A DNA stretch of 64,000 nucleotides, taken from Klenkia soli. GTDB taxonomy: Bacteria > Actinomycetota > Actinomycetes > Mycobacteriales > Geodermatophilaceae. Position numbers and translations under genes: made by a program. Where the stretch lies: NCBI RefSeq assembly GCF_900103975.1, contig NZ_FNIR01000009.1:124001-188000 (forward strand), written 5' to 3'. Shown here in pieces: positions 10,224 to 19,298 of this stretch (positions within the stretch are counted from its first letter, which is position 1; each line of letters begins with the position of its first letter). The notes below the pieces were generated by a model. The model saw only the letters and a program-made list of their open reading frames with translations, was not told where the DNA came from and made no database searches.

Positions 10224-10916
10224 TTAGAAGGGGGCGCGGCCCTCGCGGTCGGTGAAGGTGCCGGTGGGGCCGTCGGCGCCCTGCATCGCGAGCGCGACGA
10301 CGGCGTCGGTGCCCTCGGTGACCGTCTGCGGGCCGCTGTTGCCGTTCAGGTCGGTGGCCGTGTAGCCGGGGTCGGCGGCGTTCACCCGGATGCCGGGCAA
10401 CGCCTTGGCGTACTGGACGGTGAGCATGGTGACGGCGGACTTCGAGGCCGTGTAGAGCGGCGCGACCACGGTGGACTCGACCCGCGACTCGTCGTGCACG
10501 GCGGAGAACGAGCCCAGGCCGCTGGTCACGTTGACGATCGCCGGGGCCGCGGAGTCGCGAAGCAGCGGCAGGAACGCCGTCGTCGTCCGGACGATGCCGG
10601 CGACGTTGGTGTCGAACACCTGCAGCGCGTCGGCGCCGGTGAGCTCGGCGGGCTCGGTGTGCGGGCCGGTGATGCCCGCGTTGTTCACCAGGACGTCGAG
10701 CCCGCCCTGCTCGCGCACGGTGCTGGCCGCGGCGGCGACCGAGGCGTCGTCGGTGACGTCGAGCTGGACGAAGCGGGCGCCGAGCTCGTCGGCGGCCTGC
10801 CGACCGCGGGCCTCGTCGCGGGCGCCGATCCACACGGTGTGGCCCTCGGCCAGGAGGCGGCGGGCGGTCTCGCGACCCAGGCCCTTGTTGCCGCCGGTGA
10901 TCAGTGTCGTGGTCAT
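10224..10916 (-). CDS. SDR family NAD(P)-dependent oxidoreductase
   Basis: A 230-residue classical short-chain dehydrogenase. It has the cofactor motif TGGNKGLGRETA at the N-terminus (TGxxxGxG), VNNAGITG (NNAG), a catalytic Ser region NVTSGLGS, and YTASK (YxxxK). Substrate cannot be read from sequence. It diverges from an XRE regulator at 11019 with 102 bases between, the common arrangement in which such regulators control the adjacent oxidoreductase. ATG 10916 immediately precedes the Rossmann strand. Confidence 0.9.
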   Translation of the reverse strand: MTTTLITGGNKGLGRETARRLLAEGHTVWIGARDEARGRQAADELGARFVQLDVTDDASVAAAASTVREQGGLDVLVNNAGITGPHTEPAELTGADALQVFDTNVAGIVRTTTAFLPLLRDSAAPAIVNVTSGLGSFSAVHDESRVESTVVAPLYTASKSAVTMLTVQYAKALPGIRVNAADPGYTATDLNGNSGPQTVTEGTDAVVALAMQGADGPTGTFTDREGRAPF

Positions 10917-11018
10917 GGCTCCCACTGTGCGGCGGTCCCGGACGTCGCGCGTGGCCCCGCGCAGCCTGTGGAGTGCCGGTACCAGGCTGGCCGACGCGGG
11001 CGGGACGACACTGGACCG

Positions 11019-11870
11019 GTGACCGACCACGGTGAGCTGGGCGCCCTGCTGCGGTCGTGGCGCGATCGCCTCTCCCCCGCCGACGTGGGGACGACGGCCT
11101 TCGGCGTGCGCCGGGCCGCCGGGCTGCGGCGCGAGGAGCTGGCAGCGCTGGCCGGGGTGAGCGTGGACTACGTCGTCCGGCTGGAGCAGGGCCGCGCCCG
11201 GACGCCGTCCGCGCAGGTGGTGGCCGCGCTGGGCAGGGCCCTGCAGCTGGACCGGGGCGAGCAGGACCACCTGTACCGGCTGGCCGGGCTGCAACCGCCC
11301 GGCGAGGCGCTGGTGAGCACGCACGTCCCGCCCGGGGTGCAGCGGTTGGTGACGCGCATGGGCGACAACCCGATCGCGGTGTTCACCGCGGCCTGGGACC
11401 TGCTGACCTGGAGCTCGACCTGGGCGGGGCTGTTCGGCGAGCCCGCGGGCCGCACGCCCTGGGAGCGGAACCTGGTGGTGCAGACCTTCCACGAGGAGGT
11501 GCTGGGCGACCGGGCCGGCCGGGCCCGGCACGCGGACGGCGGTGCGGAGTTCCGGGCGTCCCTGGTGGCCGACCTGCGGCGCACCCAGGGGCGGCACCCG
11601 CACGACCCCCGGCTGCGCGGCCTGATCGACCGGCTGCGTGAGACCAGCCCGGAGTTCGCCGGGCTCTGGGACACCGGCGCGGTCGGGGAGCACCTGTCCC
11701 AGCGCAAGACGATCGACCACCCCGTCGTCGGCGACCTCGAGGTGGACTGCGACGTGTTCACCGTGAGCGGGTCGGAGCTGCGGATCGTGACGATGACCGT
11801 CGCCACGGGGTCCCCCGCCGCCGAGAAGCTGGACTTCCTCCGGGTCGCCGGGGCCGCCGCCCTGAGCTGA
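11019..11870 (+). CDS. XRE-family regulator with MmyB-like ligand-binding domain
   Basis: A 283-residue regulator. Residues 20-85 form an HTH_3-type domain (FGVRRAAGLRREELAALAGV, then DYVVRLEQGRARTPS). The remainder matches the MmyB-like PAS-type ligand-binding domain (NPIAVFTAAWDLLTWSSTWA). Members often act on a divergent oxidoreductase gene, here the SDR at 10224-10916, and bind fatty acids or other hydrophobic ligands. GTG 11019 is chosen; the sequence GACACTGGACCGGTG places a -10-like GACACT six bases upstream, suggesting a leaderless mRNA. Ligand unknown. Confidence 0.9.
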   Translation: MTDHGELGALLRSWRDRLSPADVGTTAFGVRRAAGLRREELAALAGVSVDYVVRLEQGRARTPSAQVVAALGRALQLDRGEQDHLYRLAGLQPPGEALVSTHVPPGVQRLVTRMGDNPIAVFTAAWDLLTWSSTWAGLFGEPAGRTPWERNLVVQTFHEEVLGDRAGRARHADGGAEFRASLVADLRRTQGRHPHDPRLRGLIDRLRETSPEFAGLWDTGAVGEHLSQRKTIDHPVVGDLEVDCDVFTVSGSELRIVTMTVATGSPAAEKLDFLRVAGAAALS

Positions 11871-11968
11871 CCGACATCCGACGGTGATGGGTCAACTGCG
11901 GTGAACCAGCTGTTCAACGGCCTGTTCGGCCGGCCGGAATTGTCGTACCCCTCTGGTGGACTGGGTCC

Positions 11969-13795
11969 ATGACGGCGACGGCGGAGCGGTTCTGGGTGGA
12001 GATCACCCCGCGCCGTGCTGCCGCCGGCACCGAAGGTCCGACTGTGCTTCCCCGCCTCACCGGGCTGGCCGTGGCGGCCGGTCTGGAGGGTGCTGACCTG
12101 GATGCGGAGTTGGCGTCGGTGCACCGGCAGATGTCGGCCCTCGCCGCCTACCGAGCCGGCCTGGTCGAGCGGAAAGCCACCCTGGGCGCGCAGCACCCGT
12201 TGCCGTTCGCCCCCGGCGCGCGCACCGACACCCGGCCCGAGGCCGATGTCGACCTGGATCCGTCGCTGCAGGCTGCCGATGACTTCCTGCCCGATGAGGT
12301 GGCGGTCCTGCTGAACATGTCGGTCGCTTCGGCCCGGTACCTGGTCGACGACGACCTGGCCCTGGTGCGGCAGCTGCCTGCGGTGTGGCACGCGTTGGCC
12401 GACGGCCGGATCGACGAGGCGCGGGCGAAGGTGATCGTGAAGGCCCTGCGCTACCAGGCCGCGACCTGGGGTGGGCCGGTCGACGACGCGGTGATCGATG
12501 CCATCGCGGCCCGCGGCGTGGAGTGGGCTGCGGCCGGGTGCCCGCCGACGACGTTGCGGGAGCGGATCGACGCCGCGCTGATCGCGGCCGATCCCGAGGC
12601 GGCGGACCGGCGGAAGGCGCTGCGCAAGCGGGAGGCCGGGGTGCGGGTGCAGGGAACCGGCGACGGGTTGGCCGATCTGCGGGCGACGAACCTGGAGGCC
12701 GCCGACGCGAAGCTGGTGAAGGCCCAGCTGGGCGCGTTCGTGCGGAAGCTGAAGGCCGACGGGGACACCCGCCCGTCCGGGGAGATCGAGACCGAACTCG
12801 TGGTCACGCTGCTGACCCGCCCGTGGGAGCAGCTGGACCCCGCGATCGCGCACCTGACCATCAACGCCGACCTGGCCCACCTGCTGGTCCCCGACCTCAG
12901 CGGCCTCATCGCCCAAGCCCAGGCCGAGGCCGAGGGGGGTGAGGGCGATGCCGGAGGTGAGTCCGCCGCGACTGCCGACACCGGCACCGGCTCCGCGGAC
13001 GACGACTCCGGCACGGATGCCGCCGAGGACGACACCGATGTCGAGGCCGACGCCGACGCTGACGGCGAGGACACCGTTGCCGGCGGAGCCACCGAGGTCT
13101 TGGGCGGTGCTGCGCATCCAGCGAGGACCGGTCCACCTGTCGAGGGGACAGGTGTGCCCGATGCCGGGGTCGGTCTGCTCGCCGGTGAGCAGGTGGCCTT
13201 CGGTGGTGCTCAGGTCGGGCACGTCGACGGGCTGCCGGTCAGCCCGGCCGCCGTGCGATCGCTGCTGACCTGGATCGACGCCCTCGGACTCACCCACCCC
13301 GACGGCGGTGAGCTGGCGTTCACCATCACCGGCCACCGCGGCCGGCTGCTGGCCGTGGCCACCCCCGAGGAACTCGTCACCGCCGCCAAGACCGGGCGCG
13401 GAGTCGGACCACCACCGGCGACGCCCGGGTACACCCCGACCGCCGCCCAGTACCGGTACCTGCGCGCCCGCGACCGGCACTGCCGCTTCCCCGGCTGCCG
13501 CCAGGTCGCCCGAGCCTGCGACGCCGACCACGTCGTCCCCTACGACCACCACAACCCCGACGCCGGCGGACCCACCTGCGTCCGCAACCTGGCCATGCTT
13601 TGCCGCCGGCATCACAGGCTCAAGACCCACGCTCCCGGCTGGCGGTTCCAGATGGACGCCGACGGCACCCTGCACGTCACCACACCCGGCGGCACCGCAC
13701 GAGCCACCCGACCACCGGCCATGGGCGAGGTCCTCGACCTCGACGCCGAACCGGCAGCGCCCCACGAACCCGCCGACGACCCCCCACCCTTCTGA
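11969..13795 (+). CDS. DUF222 and HNH endonuclease domain protein
   Basis: A 608-residue member of the actinobacterial DUF222-HNH (13E12-type) family. Residues 20-310 form DUF222. About 315-365 is a low-complexity acidic Ala/Glu/Asp/Gly stretch. The C-terminal HNH domain has CRFPGCRQVARACDADHVVP then NLAMLCRRHHRLKT, giving paired CxxC-like cysteines, the DH pair and the final HHxxK. Members are usually present in many copies per genome with variable acidic inserts; biological role is not established. ATG 11969 follows a 98-base leader. No transposase or target-site duplication is visible beside it. Confidence 0.9.
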   Translation: MTATAERFWVEITPRRAAAGTEGPTVLPRLTGLAVAAGLEGADLDAELASVHRQMSALAAYRAGLVERKATLGAQHPLPFAPGARTDTRPEADVDLDPSLQAADDFLPDEVAVLLNMSVASARYLVDDDLALVRQLPAVWHALADGRIDEARAKVIVKALRYQAATWGGPVDDAVIDAIAARGVEWAAAGCPPTTLRERIDAALIAADPEAADRRKALRKREAGVRVQGTGDGLADLRATNLEAADAKLVKAQLGAFVRKLKADGDTRPSGEIETELVVTLLTRPWEQLDPAIAHLTINADLAHLLVPDLSGLIAQAQAEAEGGEGDAGGESAATADTGTGSADDDSGTDAAEDDTDVEADADADGEDTVAGGATEVLGGAAHPARTGPPVEGTGVPDAGVGLLAGEQVAFGGAQVGHVDGLPVSPAAVRSLLTWIDALGLTHPDGGELAFTITGHRGRLLAVATPEELVTAAKTGRGVGPPPATPGYTPTAAQYRYLRARDRHCRFPGCRQVARACDADHVVPYDHHNPDAGGPTCVRNLAMLCRRHHRLKTHAPGWRFQMDADGTLHVTTPGGTARATRPPAMGEVLDLDAEPAAPHEPADDPPPF

Positions 13796-13816
13796 CCCGG
13801 CCTGCTAGAAAGCGTC

Positions 13817-14053
13817 GTGCTCGAGATGCGACCCGGATGCGAGTGCTGCGACGTCGACCTGCCGCCGTCCTCGACCGAGGCGTGGATCTGCTCGTTCGAG
13901 TGCACCTGGTGCTCGACGTGCGCTTCGGACGTCCTGCACGGCCGGTGCCGCAACTGCGGCGGCGAGCTCACCCGGCGTCCGACCCGGGCCCCGGAGAAGC
14001 TGGCCGCCGCGCCGGCCAGCACGACCAGGGTGCTCGCCGCCGACTGCCGCTGA
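13817..14053 (+). CDS. DUF1272 domain protein
   Basis: A 78-residue cysteine-rich protein. The pattern [38 protein letters not shown] matches DUF1272, a small presumed zinc-binding domain of unknown function. Eight or more Cys residues fall in CxxC-like pairs. GTG 13817 gives the family's usual N-terminus; a TAGAAA box lies 8 bases upstream. It lies between the HNH gene and tryptophan dioxygenase on the same strand, with gaps of 21 and 25 bases. Confidence 0.88.
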   Translation: MLEMRPGCECCDVDLPPSSTEAWICSFECTWCSTCASDVLHGRCRNCGGELTRRPTRAPEKLAAAPASTTRVLAADCR

Positions 14054-14078
14054 CCTGCCCCGCGAGCCGGGGAGCAGG

Positions 14079-14954
14079 ATGGCCGGCATGAGCGAGCACG
14101 CGGGCGAGCGCCCCCTCGAGGCCGGCATCCGCACCGACCTGCGGAACACCATGAGCTACGGGGCCTACCTCGACCTCGACCGGCTGCTCTCGGCCCAGCA
14201 CCCGGTCAGCCGGCCCGAGCACCACGACGAGCTGCTGTTCATCATCCAGCACCAGACCACCGAGCTGTGGTTCAAGCTGGTGCTCCACGAGCTGCGCGCG
14301 GTGCGCGAGCACCTCGACGCCGACGACCCGGCGCGCGCCCGCAAGAACCTGGCCCGGGTCAAGCACATCTTCCGCACCCTGGCCGAGCAGTGGTCGGTGC
14401 TGGCCACCCTCACCCCCAGCGAGTACGCCGAGTTCCGCGGGTCGCTGGGCAGCTCGTCGGGCTTCCAGTCGCACCAGTACCGGGCCGTCGAGTTCATCCT
14501 CGGCAACAAGAACGCCGCGATGCTGAAGGTCTTCGACGACGCCCCCGAGGCGCAGGCGGTGCTCGCCGAGCTGCTGGACACCCCCACCGTCTACGACGCC
14601 TTCCTGCGCCACCTCGCCCGGCAGGGCCACGCCGTCCCCGACGAGGTGCTGCACCGCGACGTCCGTCAGGCCTGGACGATGCACGCCGACCTGGTCCCCG
14701 TCGTCCGCCGCATCTACGACGACACCGAGACCCACTGGGCCGACTACGCGACCTGCGAGGACCTCGTCGACATCGAAGACGCCTTCCAGTTCTGGCGGTT
14801 CCGGCACCTGCGCACCGTGCAGCGCACGATCGGCTTCACCACCGGCACCGGCGGCAGCTCCGGGGCGAGCTTCCTGCGCCGGGCGCTGGACCTCACCTTC
14901 TTCCCCGAGCTCTACGAGGTCCGCACCGGCATCGGCGCCTCCGCCACGCGCTGA
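14079..14954 (+). CDS. kynA: tryptophan 2,3-dioxygenase
   Basis: A 291-residue heme enzyme oxidising L-tryptophan to N-formylkynurenine. Signatures: [45 protein letters not shown], and [19 protein letters not shown], which includes the heme-ligand His and the glycine-rich substrate loop. Length is normal. No kynurenine formamidase, kynureninase or later pathway gene lies within the window, so the rest must be elsewhere. Start: ATG 14079 lies four bases after GGAG; ATG 14088 (MSEHAGERP) is equally possible. It converges with helR across a truncated palindromic repeat. Confidence 0.95.
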   Translation: MAGMSEHAGERPLEAGIRTDLRNTMSYGAYLDLDRLLSAQHPVSRPEHHDELLFIIQHQTTELWFKLVLHELRAVREHLDADDPARARKNLARVKHIFRTLAEQWSVLATLTPSEYAEFRGSLGSSSGFQSHQYRAVEFILGNKNAAMLKVFDDAPEAQAVLAELLDTPTVYDAFLRHLARQGHAVPDEVLHRDVRQAWTMHADLVPVVRRIYDDTETHWADYATCEDLVDIEDAFQFWRFRHLRTVQRTIGFTTGTGGSSGASFLRRALDLTFFPELYEVRTGIGASATR

Positions 14955-14975
14955 CCGGGGCCGTCCTCCCTCGCC

Positions 14976-15045
14976 GGAGTCCGTCCCCCTCCACCAGATC
15001 TCGTGGAGGGGGACGAACTTCCGTGCACCCCCCTGATCAACGCTG
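14976..15045. repeat. truncated copy of the palindromic repeat between kynA and helR
   Basis: This copy has a core hairpin GTCCCCCTCCAC (14983-14994) and GTGGAGGGGGAC (15003-15014), then GTGCACCCCCCTGATCA (15023-15039) and CGCTG, identical to the right arm of the 10129-10222 element. The left TGATCAGGGGGGTGCAC arm is missing. The core stem has changed in both arms, so pairing is kept. It lies between convergent genes and probably terminates both. Confidence 0.72.
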
Positions 15046-15058
15046 CGGGTAGGAAGCG

Positions 15059-17377
15059 TCAGCCGGTGAGGCGGCCGAGGCTGGCGGGGAGGTCCTCGGC
15101 GTGCAGCACGGCCAGGCGCTGGGTGGCCCGGGTGAGCGCCACGTAGAGGTCGGAGTCGCCGCGCACGCCCTCGGCCAGCACCCGGGCGGGCTCGACCAGC
15201 ACCACCGAGTCGAACTCCAGGCCCTTGGCCTCGGCCGGGCGCAGCAGCACCGGGCCGGCCGAGGAGTCGGCGTCGGGTCCGGCGGTCGCGTCGGGCAGGG
15301 CGGCCACCGCGGCGTCGAACAGGGACGGCGGGACGACGACCGCGCAGGTGCCGCCCTTGCCGGCCAGGTCCGCCGTCACCTCGGCCACCCGCGCCACCAG
15401 GTCGCCGGCCGCCACCCGCTCGGCCCGCGGGTGCTCGCCGCTGCTGCGCACCGACGTCGGCGCCTGCAGCTGCGAGCCCGACGCGGCCAGCACGTCGGCG
15501 GCGACCGCCATGATCTCGGTGGGCGTGCGGTAGTTGACCGTCAGCACGGCCTGGCGCCACTGCGTGCGGGCGTGCGGGGTGAGCACCTCGGCCCAGCTGT
15601 CCGCCCCGCCCAGCGTGCCGGTCTGCGCCAGGTCGCCCACGACGGTCATCGACAGCGTGGGGCACTTGCGGGCCAGCACCCGCCACGCCATCGCCGACAG
15701 CTCCTGCGCCTCGTCGACCACCACGTGCCCGAAGGTCCAGGTGCGGTCGGCGGCCGCCCGCTCGGCGGTGGACCGGTAGTCGGCCTCGTCGGAGCGCGCG
15801 GCCAGGCCCTCGGCGTCGAGCAGGTCGCCGGCCATCAGCTCCTCGGACTCCTCGTCGTCGTCCGCGTCGTGCGAGCGCGAGCCGTGCAGCAGGTCCAGCA
15901 CCCGCTGCGCCTCGTCCACACCGGCCTGCCGACGGCGGGCCGCGGCGGCCCGGTCGGCGGAGTCGTCGACGCCGAGCAGCTCGTCGGCCTCCTCCAGCAG
16001 CGGGACGTCGGAGACGGTCCAGGCGGCGTCCCGGTCCCGCACCAGCAGCGCCCGCTCGTCGTCGGTCAGCCCCCGCGCCGCCCGGGCCAGCCGCTCGGGC
16101 GAGGAGAACAGGTCGCGCAGCAGCTCCTCGGGGGTGAGCAGCGGCCACAGCTCCTCCACCAGGTCGGCCACCGCGGGCTCCCCGGCGATCTCGCGGCGCA
16201 GCGCGCGCCGGTCCTCGGCGTCCAGCAGGTTCTCCCCGCCGCGGACGTCGGAGCCCAGCCGGTCGGCCAGCCGCTGCGCGACCAGGTCGACCAGACCGCG
16301 GAAGAACGCCGGCCGGGCCAGGTTGTGCAGCCGTGAGGCCCGCCGCGCCTGGGTGCGCACGCGGGCGATGTCCCCGGCGCGCAGCCGGATCCGCTCGCGG
16401 TCCACCACGATCTCGCGCGTGCCGCGCATGGACCCCTGGCGGTCCTTGACGGCGTTCGCGACCACCTCGGCCATGGCGAGGCGGCCCTTGACCTCGGCCA
16501 CGGCGGGCTCGTCGACCAGCGTGGTGGACAGGCCCGGGCGCAGCTGGCCGAGGCCGGCCATGACCACGCCGGTCTCACCCAGCGCCGGCAGCACGTCGGC
16601 GATGTAGCGCAGGAAGGTCGGGGTGGGTCCGACGACGAGCAGCCCGCTGCGGGCCAGCCGGTCGCGGTGCGTGTAGAGCAGGAACGCCGCCCGGTGCAGC
16701 GCGACGGCGGTCTTGCCGGTGCCCGGCCCGCCCTGGACGACGAGGATGCCGCGGGCGTCGGAGCGGATGATCGTGTCCTGCTCGGCCTGGATGGTGCGGA
16801 CGATGTCGGTCATCCGGCCGGTGCGCTCGGCGGTCAGCGCCCGCAGCAGCGCTGCCTCGCCGGTCAGGCCGCGGTCGTCGGCCTCCTCGCCCTCGGCGAG
16901 CACCAGCACCTCGTCGTCGATCCCGGTCACCCGGCGGCCCAGGGTGCGGATGTGCCGGCGCCGCGCGATGCCCTCAGGCCGGAACGGGGTGGCGGTGTAG
17001 AACGGCCGGCTCGCCGGCGCCCGCCAGTCGACCAGTGCCGGGTCGCCGCCGGCGTCGTCGGCCGGCAGCCCGGTGCGGCCCACGTACAGCGGCTGCGGGT
17101 TCTCCTCCCGGTCCAGCCGGCCCAGCACCAGCCCGGCCTCGGCGGCGTCCAGCTGCACGATCCGGGTGCCGTGGAAGCGGACCGCCGCCTCCTTCTCGCC
17201 CATCGCCTGCGGGTTGTCCACCAGCGGGGCCGAGATCGCCTGCTGCCGGCGGGTCACCGCCAGCTCGCGGGCGGCGTCCAGCCGGGCGTACAGCCCGGTG
17301 ACGTGCTCCTGCTCCTCCACGACCGGAGCCGGGTCCTGCTCCCTGACGATCGCCTGGTCGGTGGTGCTGCTCGACAC
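15059..17377 (-). CDS. helR: RNA polymerase recycling ATPase HelR (class II HelD)
   Basis: A 772-residue superfamily 1 helicase-like ATPase. Walker A is VQGGPGTGKTAVALHR near residue 215, Walker B is VVDEAQELSAMAWRVL, and the late motif is LYVALTRATQRLAVLH. An N-terminal coiled-coil segment (about 15-60) matches the HelD arm that enters the polymerase secondary channel. Actinobacterial HelD proteins release stalled RNA polymerase, and HelR in Streptomyces also protects it from rifamycins. GTG 17377 is chosen; GAGGAG lies upstream on the minus strand. The flavin monooxygenase gene ends 63 bases upstream on the same strand. A TACCGT -10-like box in that gap could give a separate promoter. Confidence 0.9.
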   Translation of the reverse strand: MSSSTTDQAIVREQDPAPVVEEQEHVTGLYARLDAARELAVTRRQQAISAPLVDNPQAMGEKEAAVRFHGTRIVQLDAAEAGLVLGRLDREENPQPLYVGRTGLPADDAGGDPALVDWRAPASRPFYTATPFRPEGIARRRHIRTLGRRVTGIDDEVLVLAEGEEADDRGLTGEAALLRALTAERTGRMTDIVRTIQAEQDTIIRSDARGILVVQGGPGTGKTAVALHRAAFLLYTHRDRLARSGLLVVGPTPTFLRYIADVLPALGETGVVMAGLGQLRPGLSTTLVDEPAVAEVKGRLAMAEVVANAVKDRQGSMRGTREIVVDRERIRLRAGDIARVRTQARRASRLHNLARPAFFRGLVDLVAQRLADRLGSDVRGGENLLDAEDRRALRREIAGEPAVADLVEELWPLLTPEELLRDLFSSPERLARAARGLTDDERALLVRDRDAAWTVSDVPLLEEADELLGVDDSADRAAAARRRQAGVDEAQRVLDLLHGSRSHDADDDEESEELMAGDLLDAEGLAARSDEADYRSTAERAAADRTWTFGHVVVDEAQELSAMAWRVLARKCPTLSMTVVGDLAQTGTLGGADSWAEVLTPHARTQWRQAVLTVNYRTPTEIMAVAADVLAASGSQLQAPTSVRSSGEHPRAERVAAGDLVARVAEVTADLAGKGGTCAVVVPPSLFDAAVAALPDATAGPDADSSAGPVLLRPAEAKGLEFDSVVLVEPARVLAEGVRGDSDLYVALTRATQRLAVLHAEDLPASLGRLTG

Positions 17378-17440
17378 GTGCAGGTCTCCTCGGGTGGGGC
17401 GGGCCCGACAACGGTAGTCGCGACCCGCCCCCCGTGGGGC

Positions 17441-19201
17441 TCAGCCCGCCGCGACCCGCCCCAGGACGGCGTCCAGCGCGCCCGCCAGCCAGTCGCGGGC
17501 GTCGTCGCCGGGTGCCTCGAGGTGCCGGGCCGCCACGTAGCAGTCCGGGCGCACCAGCAGCACCCCGCCGTCGGCGATCTCGCGCAGGTCGGCCCAGGTG
17601 CCGTACGGGTCGTCGAACGGCAGCCCCGGCCCGATGGCGACCGGCGTGATCTCCAGCCCGCGCGCGGCACCCAGCTCGGCGGCCGCGTCCAGCCACGGCT
17701 GGCCGCCCACCCCGGTGACGACGGCGAACCGGCCCCTGCCGACCAGGTCCAGCGTCGAGACCTCCCGGCCGCCGTCGCGGGTGACCCAGGCGTGCGGCAG
17801 CTTGGCGCCGGGCCAGGTGGTGGGCTGGGCGTAGAGCTGGTGGTCACGCCGGTAGGGCGGCATGTCGGTGCCGTCGGGGACGACGGCGCCCGACGCGTAC
17901 CGCTGGTTGTGCTCCACCCCGTGGGCGTCGAACTCGTAGGCCTTGTAGGCGATGGCCTCCCGGACGGCGGCCCGCACCTTGTCCCCCTCGGCGCCCGGTG
18001 CCCGGCGCAGCGCGAGCTGGCGCTCCAGCGCCTCGGTGTCGGTGGTGTCGGTGAGCTCGAGGGCGGCCATGATCCGGCCGGTGTCGGCGATCGACTGGTT
18101 CGCCCGCTCGACGACCTGGCGGGCGATCGGCGCCCGCTCGGCGTCGTAGGACTCCAGCAGAGCGGGACCCGCCGCTCCGTCGATCACGTGCGCGAGCTTC
18201 CAGGCCAGGTTGTAGCTGTCCTGGATCGAGGTGTTGGAGCCCAGGCCGTTGGTCGGCGGGTGCCGGTGGACGGCGTCGCCGGCGCAGAACACCCGGCCCT
18301 TCGCGATGGTGGTCGCGAAGTGGTGGTTGACCGTCCACGGCGAGCCCGAGAGGACCTCCATCTCGAAGTCGTCGCTGCCCACCAGCCCGACGGCGAGCTC
18401 GCGGACGAACTCGTCGGTCAGCTCCGGCGGGCCGTCGGCGACCGCGTAGCCCCACATGAGCATCCACTCGGTCCAGGGCTTGATCATGCGCAGCACGCCG
18501 AGGCCGACGCCCTCCTTCTCCGCACCCGGCTGCAGCATCCAGTAGAGGACCGAGGGGCGGTGCGCCACGAGGTGGGTGAGGTCGGCCTTGAACACGATGC
18601 CCAGCGCGCCGCCCACCGCACCGGGGCCCTCGAAGGGCAGCTCGAGGTCGGCGGCGACCTTCGACCGGGCGCCGTCGGCGCCGACCAGGTACTTCGAGCG
18701 GATCTCGTACTCCAGGCCGCTCAGCCGGTCGCGCACGGTGGTGGTGACGCCCTCGTCGTCCTGCACGTGCCGCAGGTACTCGGTGTCGAAGCGCACCGTG
18801 GCGCCGCGGTCCTGGGCGGCCTTGACCATCACCGGCTCGGTGATCGTCTGCGGGGCGTCGAGCATCGTGCAGGGGCTGGCCAGCTGGTAGTCGGCGTGCC
18901 GGGCGGGGTCGGTGCCCCACGACGGGATGCGGCCGAGCTCCTCGCCGGCCAGCGAGGTGCAGAACGTCGTCGTCCCCATGAGCTCCCAGGGGGTGGCCAG
19001 CGCCATGAGGGTGTCCTCGACGCCCACGTCGCGCAGGGTCTCGAGCGCCCGCTGGTTGGTGATGTGCGCCCGCGGGTCCTGCGAGAGCGTGGAGTACTTG
19101 GTGACGACGACGACGCGGGTGCCGTAGGTGGCCAGGAACAGGGCGGCGGAGGCCCCGGCGGGACCGGTACCCACCACCAGGACGTCGGTCTCCACGGGCA
19201 C
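17441..19201 (-). CDS. FAD-dependent aromatic monooxygenase (group A, TfdB-like)
   Basis: A 586-residue flavoprotein hydroxylase. It has the dinucleotide-binding motif VGTGPAGASAALFLA at residues 9-23, the DG motif in YLVGADGARS, and the GD motif in CAGDAVHRHPP followed by NGLGSNTSIQDSYNLAWKL. The C-terminal thioredoxin-like domain is typical of phenol hydroxylases. The sequence resembles the 2,4-dichlorophenol 6-monooxygenase group; NADPH-dependent ring hydroxylation is expected, substrate unknown. GTG 19201 starts the Rossmann strand. On the minus strand a TTGACA -35-like hexamer lies at 19272-19277. It precedes helR on the same strand and diverges from the gene at 19299. Confidence 0.88.
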   Translation of the reverse strand: MPVETDVLVVGTGPAGASAALFLATYGTRVVVVTKYSTLSQDPRAHITNQRALETLRDVGVEDTLMALATPWELMGTTTFCTSLAGEELGRIPSWGTDPARHADYQLASPCTMLDAPQTITEPVMVKAAQDRGATVRFDTEYLRHVQDDEGVTTTVRDRLSGLEYEIRSKYLVGADGARSKVAADLELPFEGPGAVGGALGIVFKADLTHLVAHRPSVLYWMLQPGAEKEGVGLGVLRMIKPWTEWMLMWGYAVADGPPELTDEFVRELAVGLVGSDDFEMEVLSGSPWTVNHHFATTIAKGRVFCAGDAVHRHPPTNGLGSNTSIQDSYNLAWKLAHVIDGAAGPALLESYDAERAPIARQVVERANQSIADTGRIMAALELTDTTDTEALERQLALRRAPGAEGDKVRAAVREAIAYKAYEFDAHGVEHNQRYASGAVVPDGTDMPPYRRDHQLYAQPTTWPGAKLPHAWVTRDGGREVSTLDLVGRGRFAVVTGVGGQPWLDAAAELGAARGLEITPVAIGPGLPFDDPYGTWADLREIADGGVLLVRPDCYVAARHLEAPGDDARDWLAGALDAVLGRVAAG

Positions 19202-19298
19202 GGGCGCACTCCTCGACGAGGCGGGTGACCGCGATCACGGCCGACGCCGAGACTCGTTGAACGTTGGACCACTGTCAAGGCCGACCTACGCTGGACCG

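Noticed and set aside
11969-13795. Mobile element or homing endonuclease
   Set aside because: DUF222-HNH proteins are chromosomal multicopy genes in actinobacteria; no terminal repeats, intron or transposase are present.
17378-17440. Rifamycin-associated element upstream of helR
   Set aside because: No clear long inverted repeat of the expected kind; only a GGGGCGGG/CCCGCCCC stem and a -10-like box are visible.
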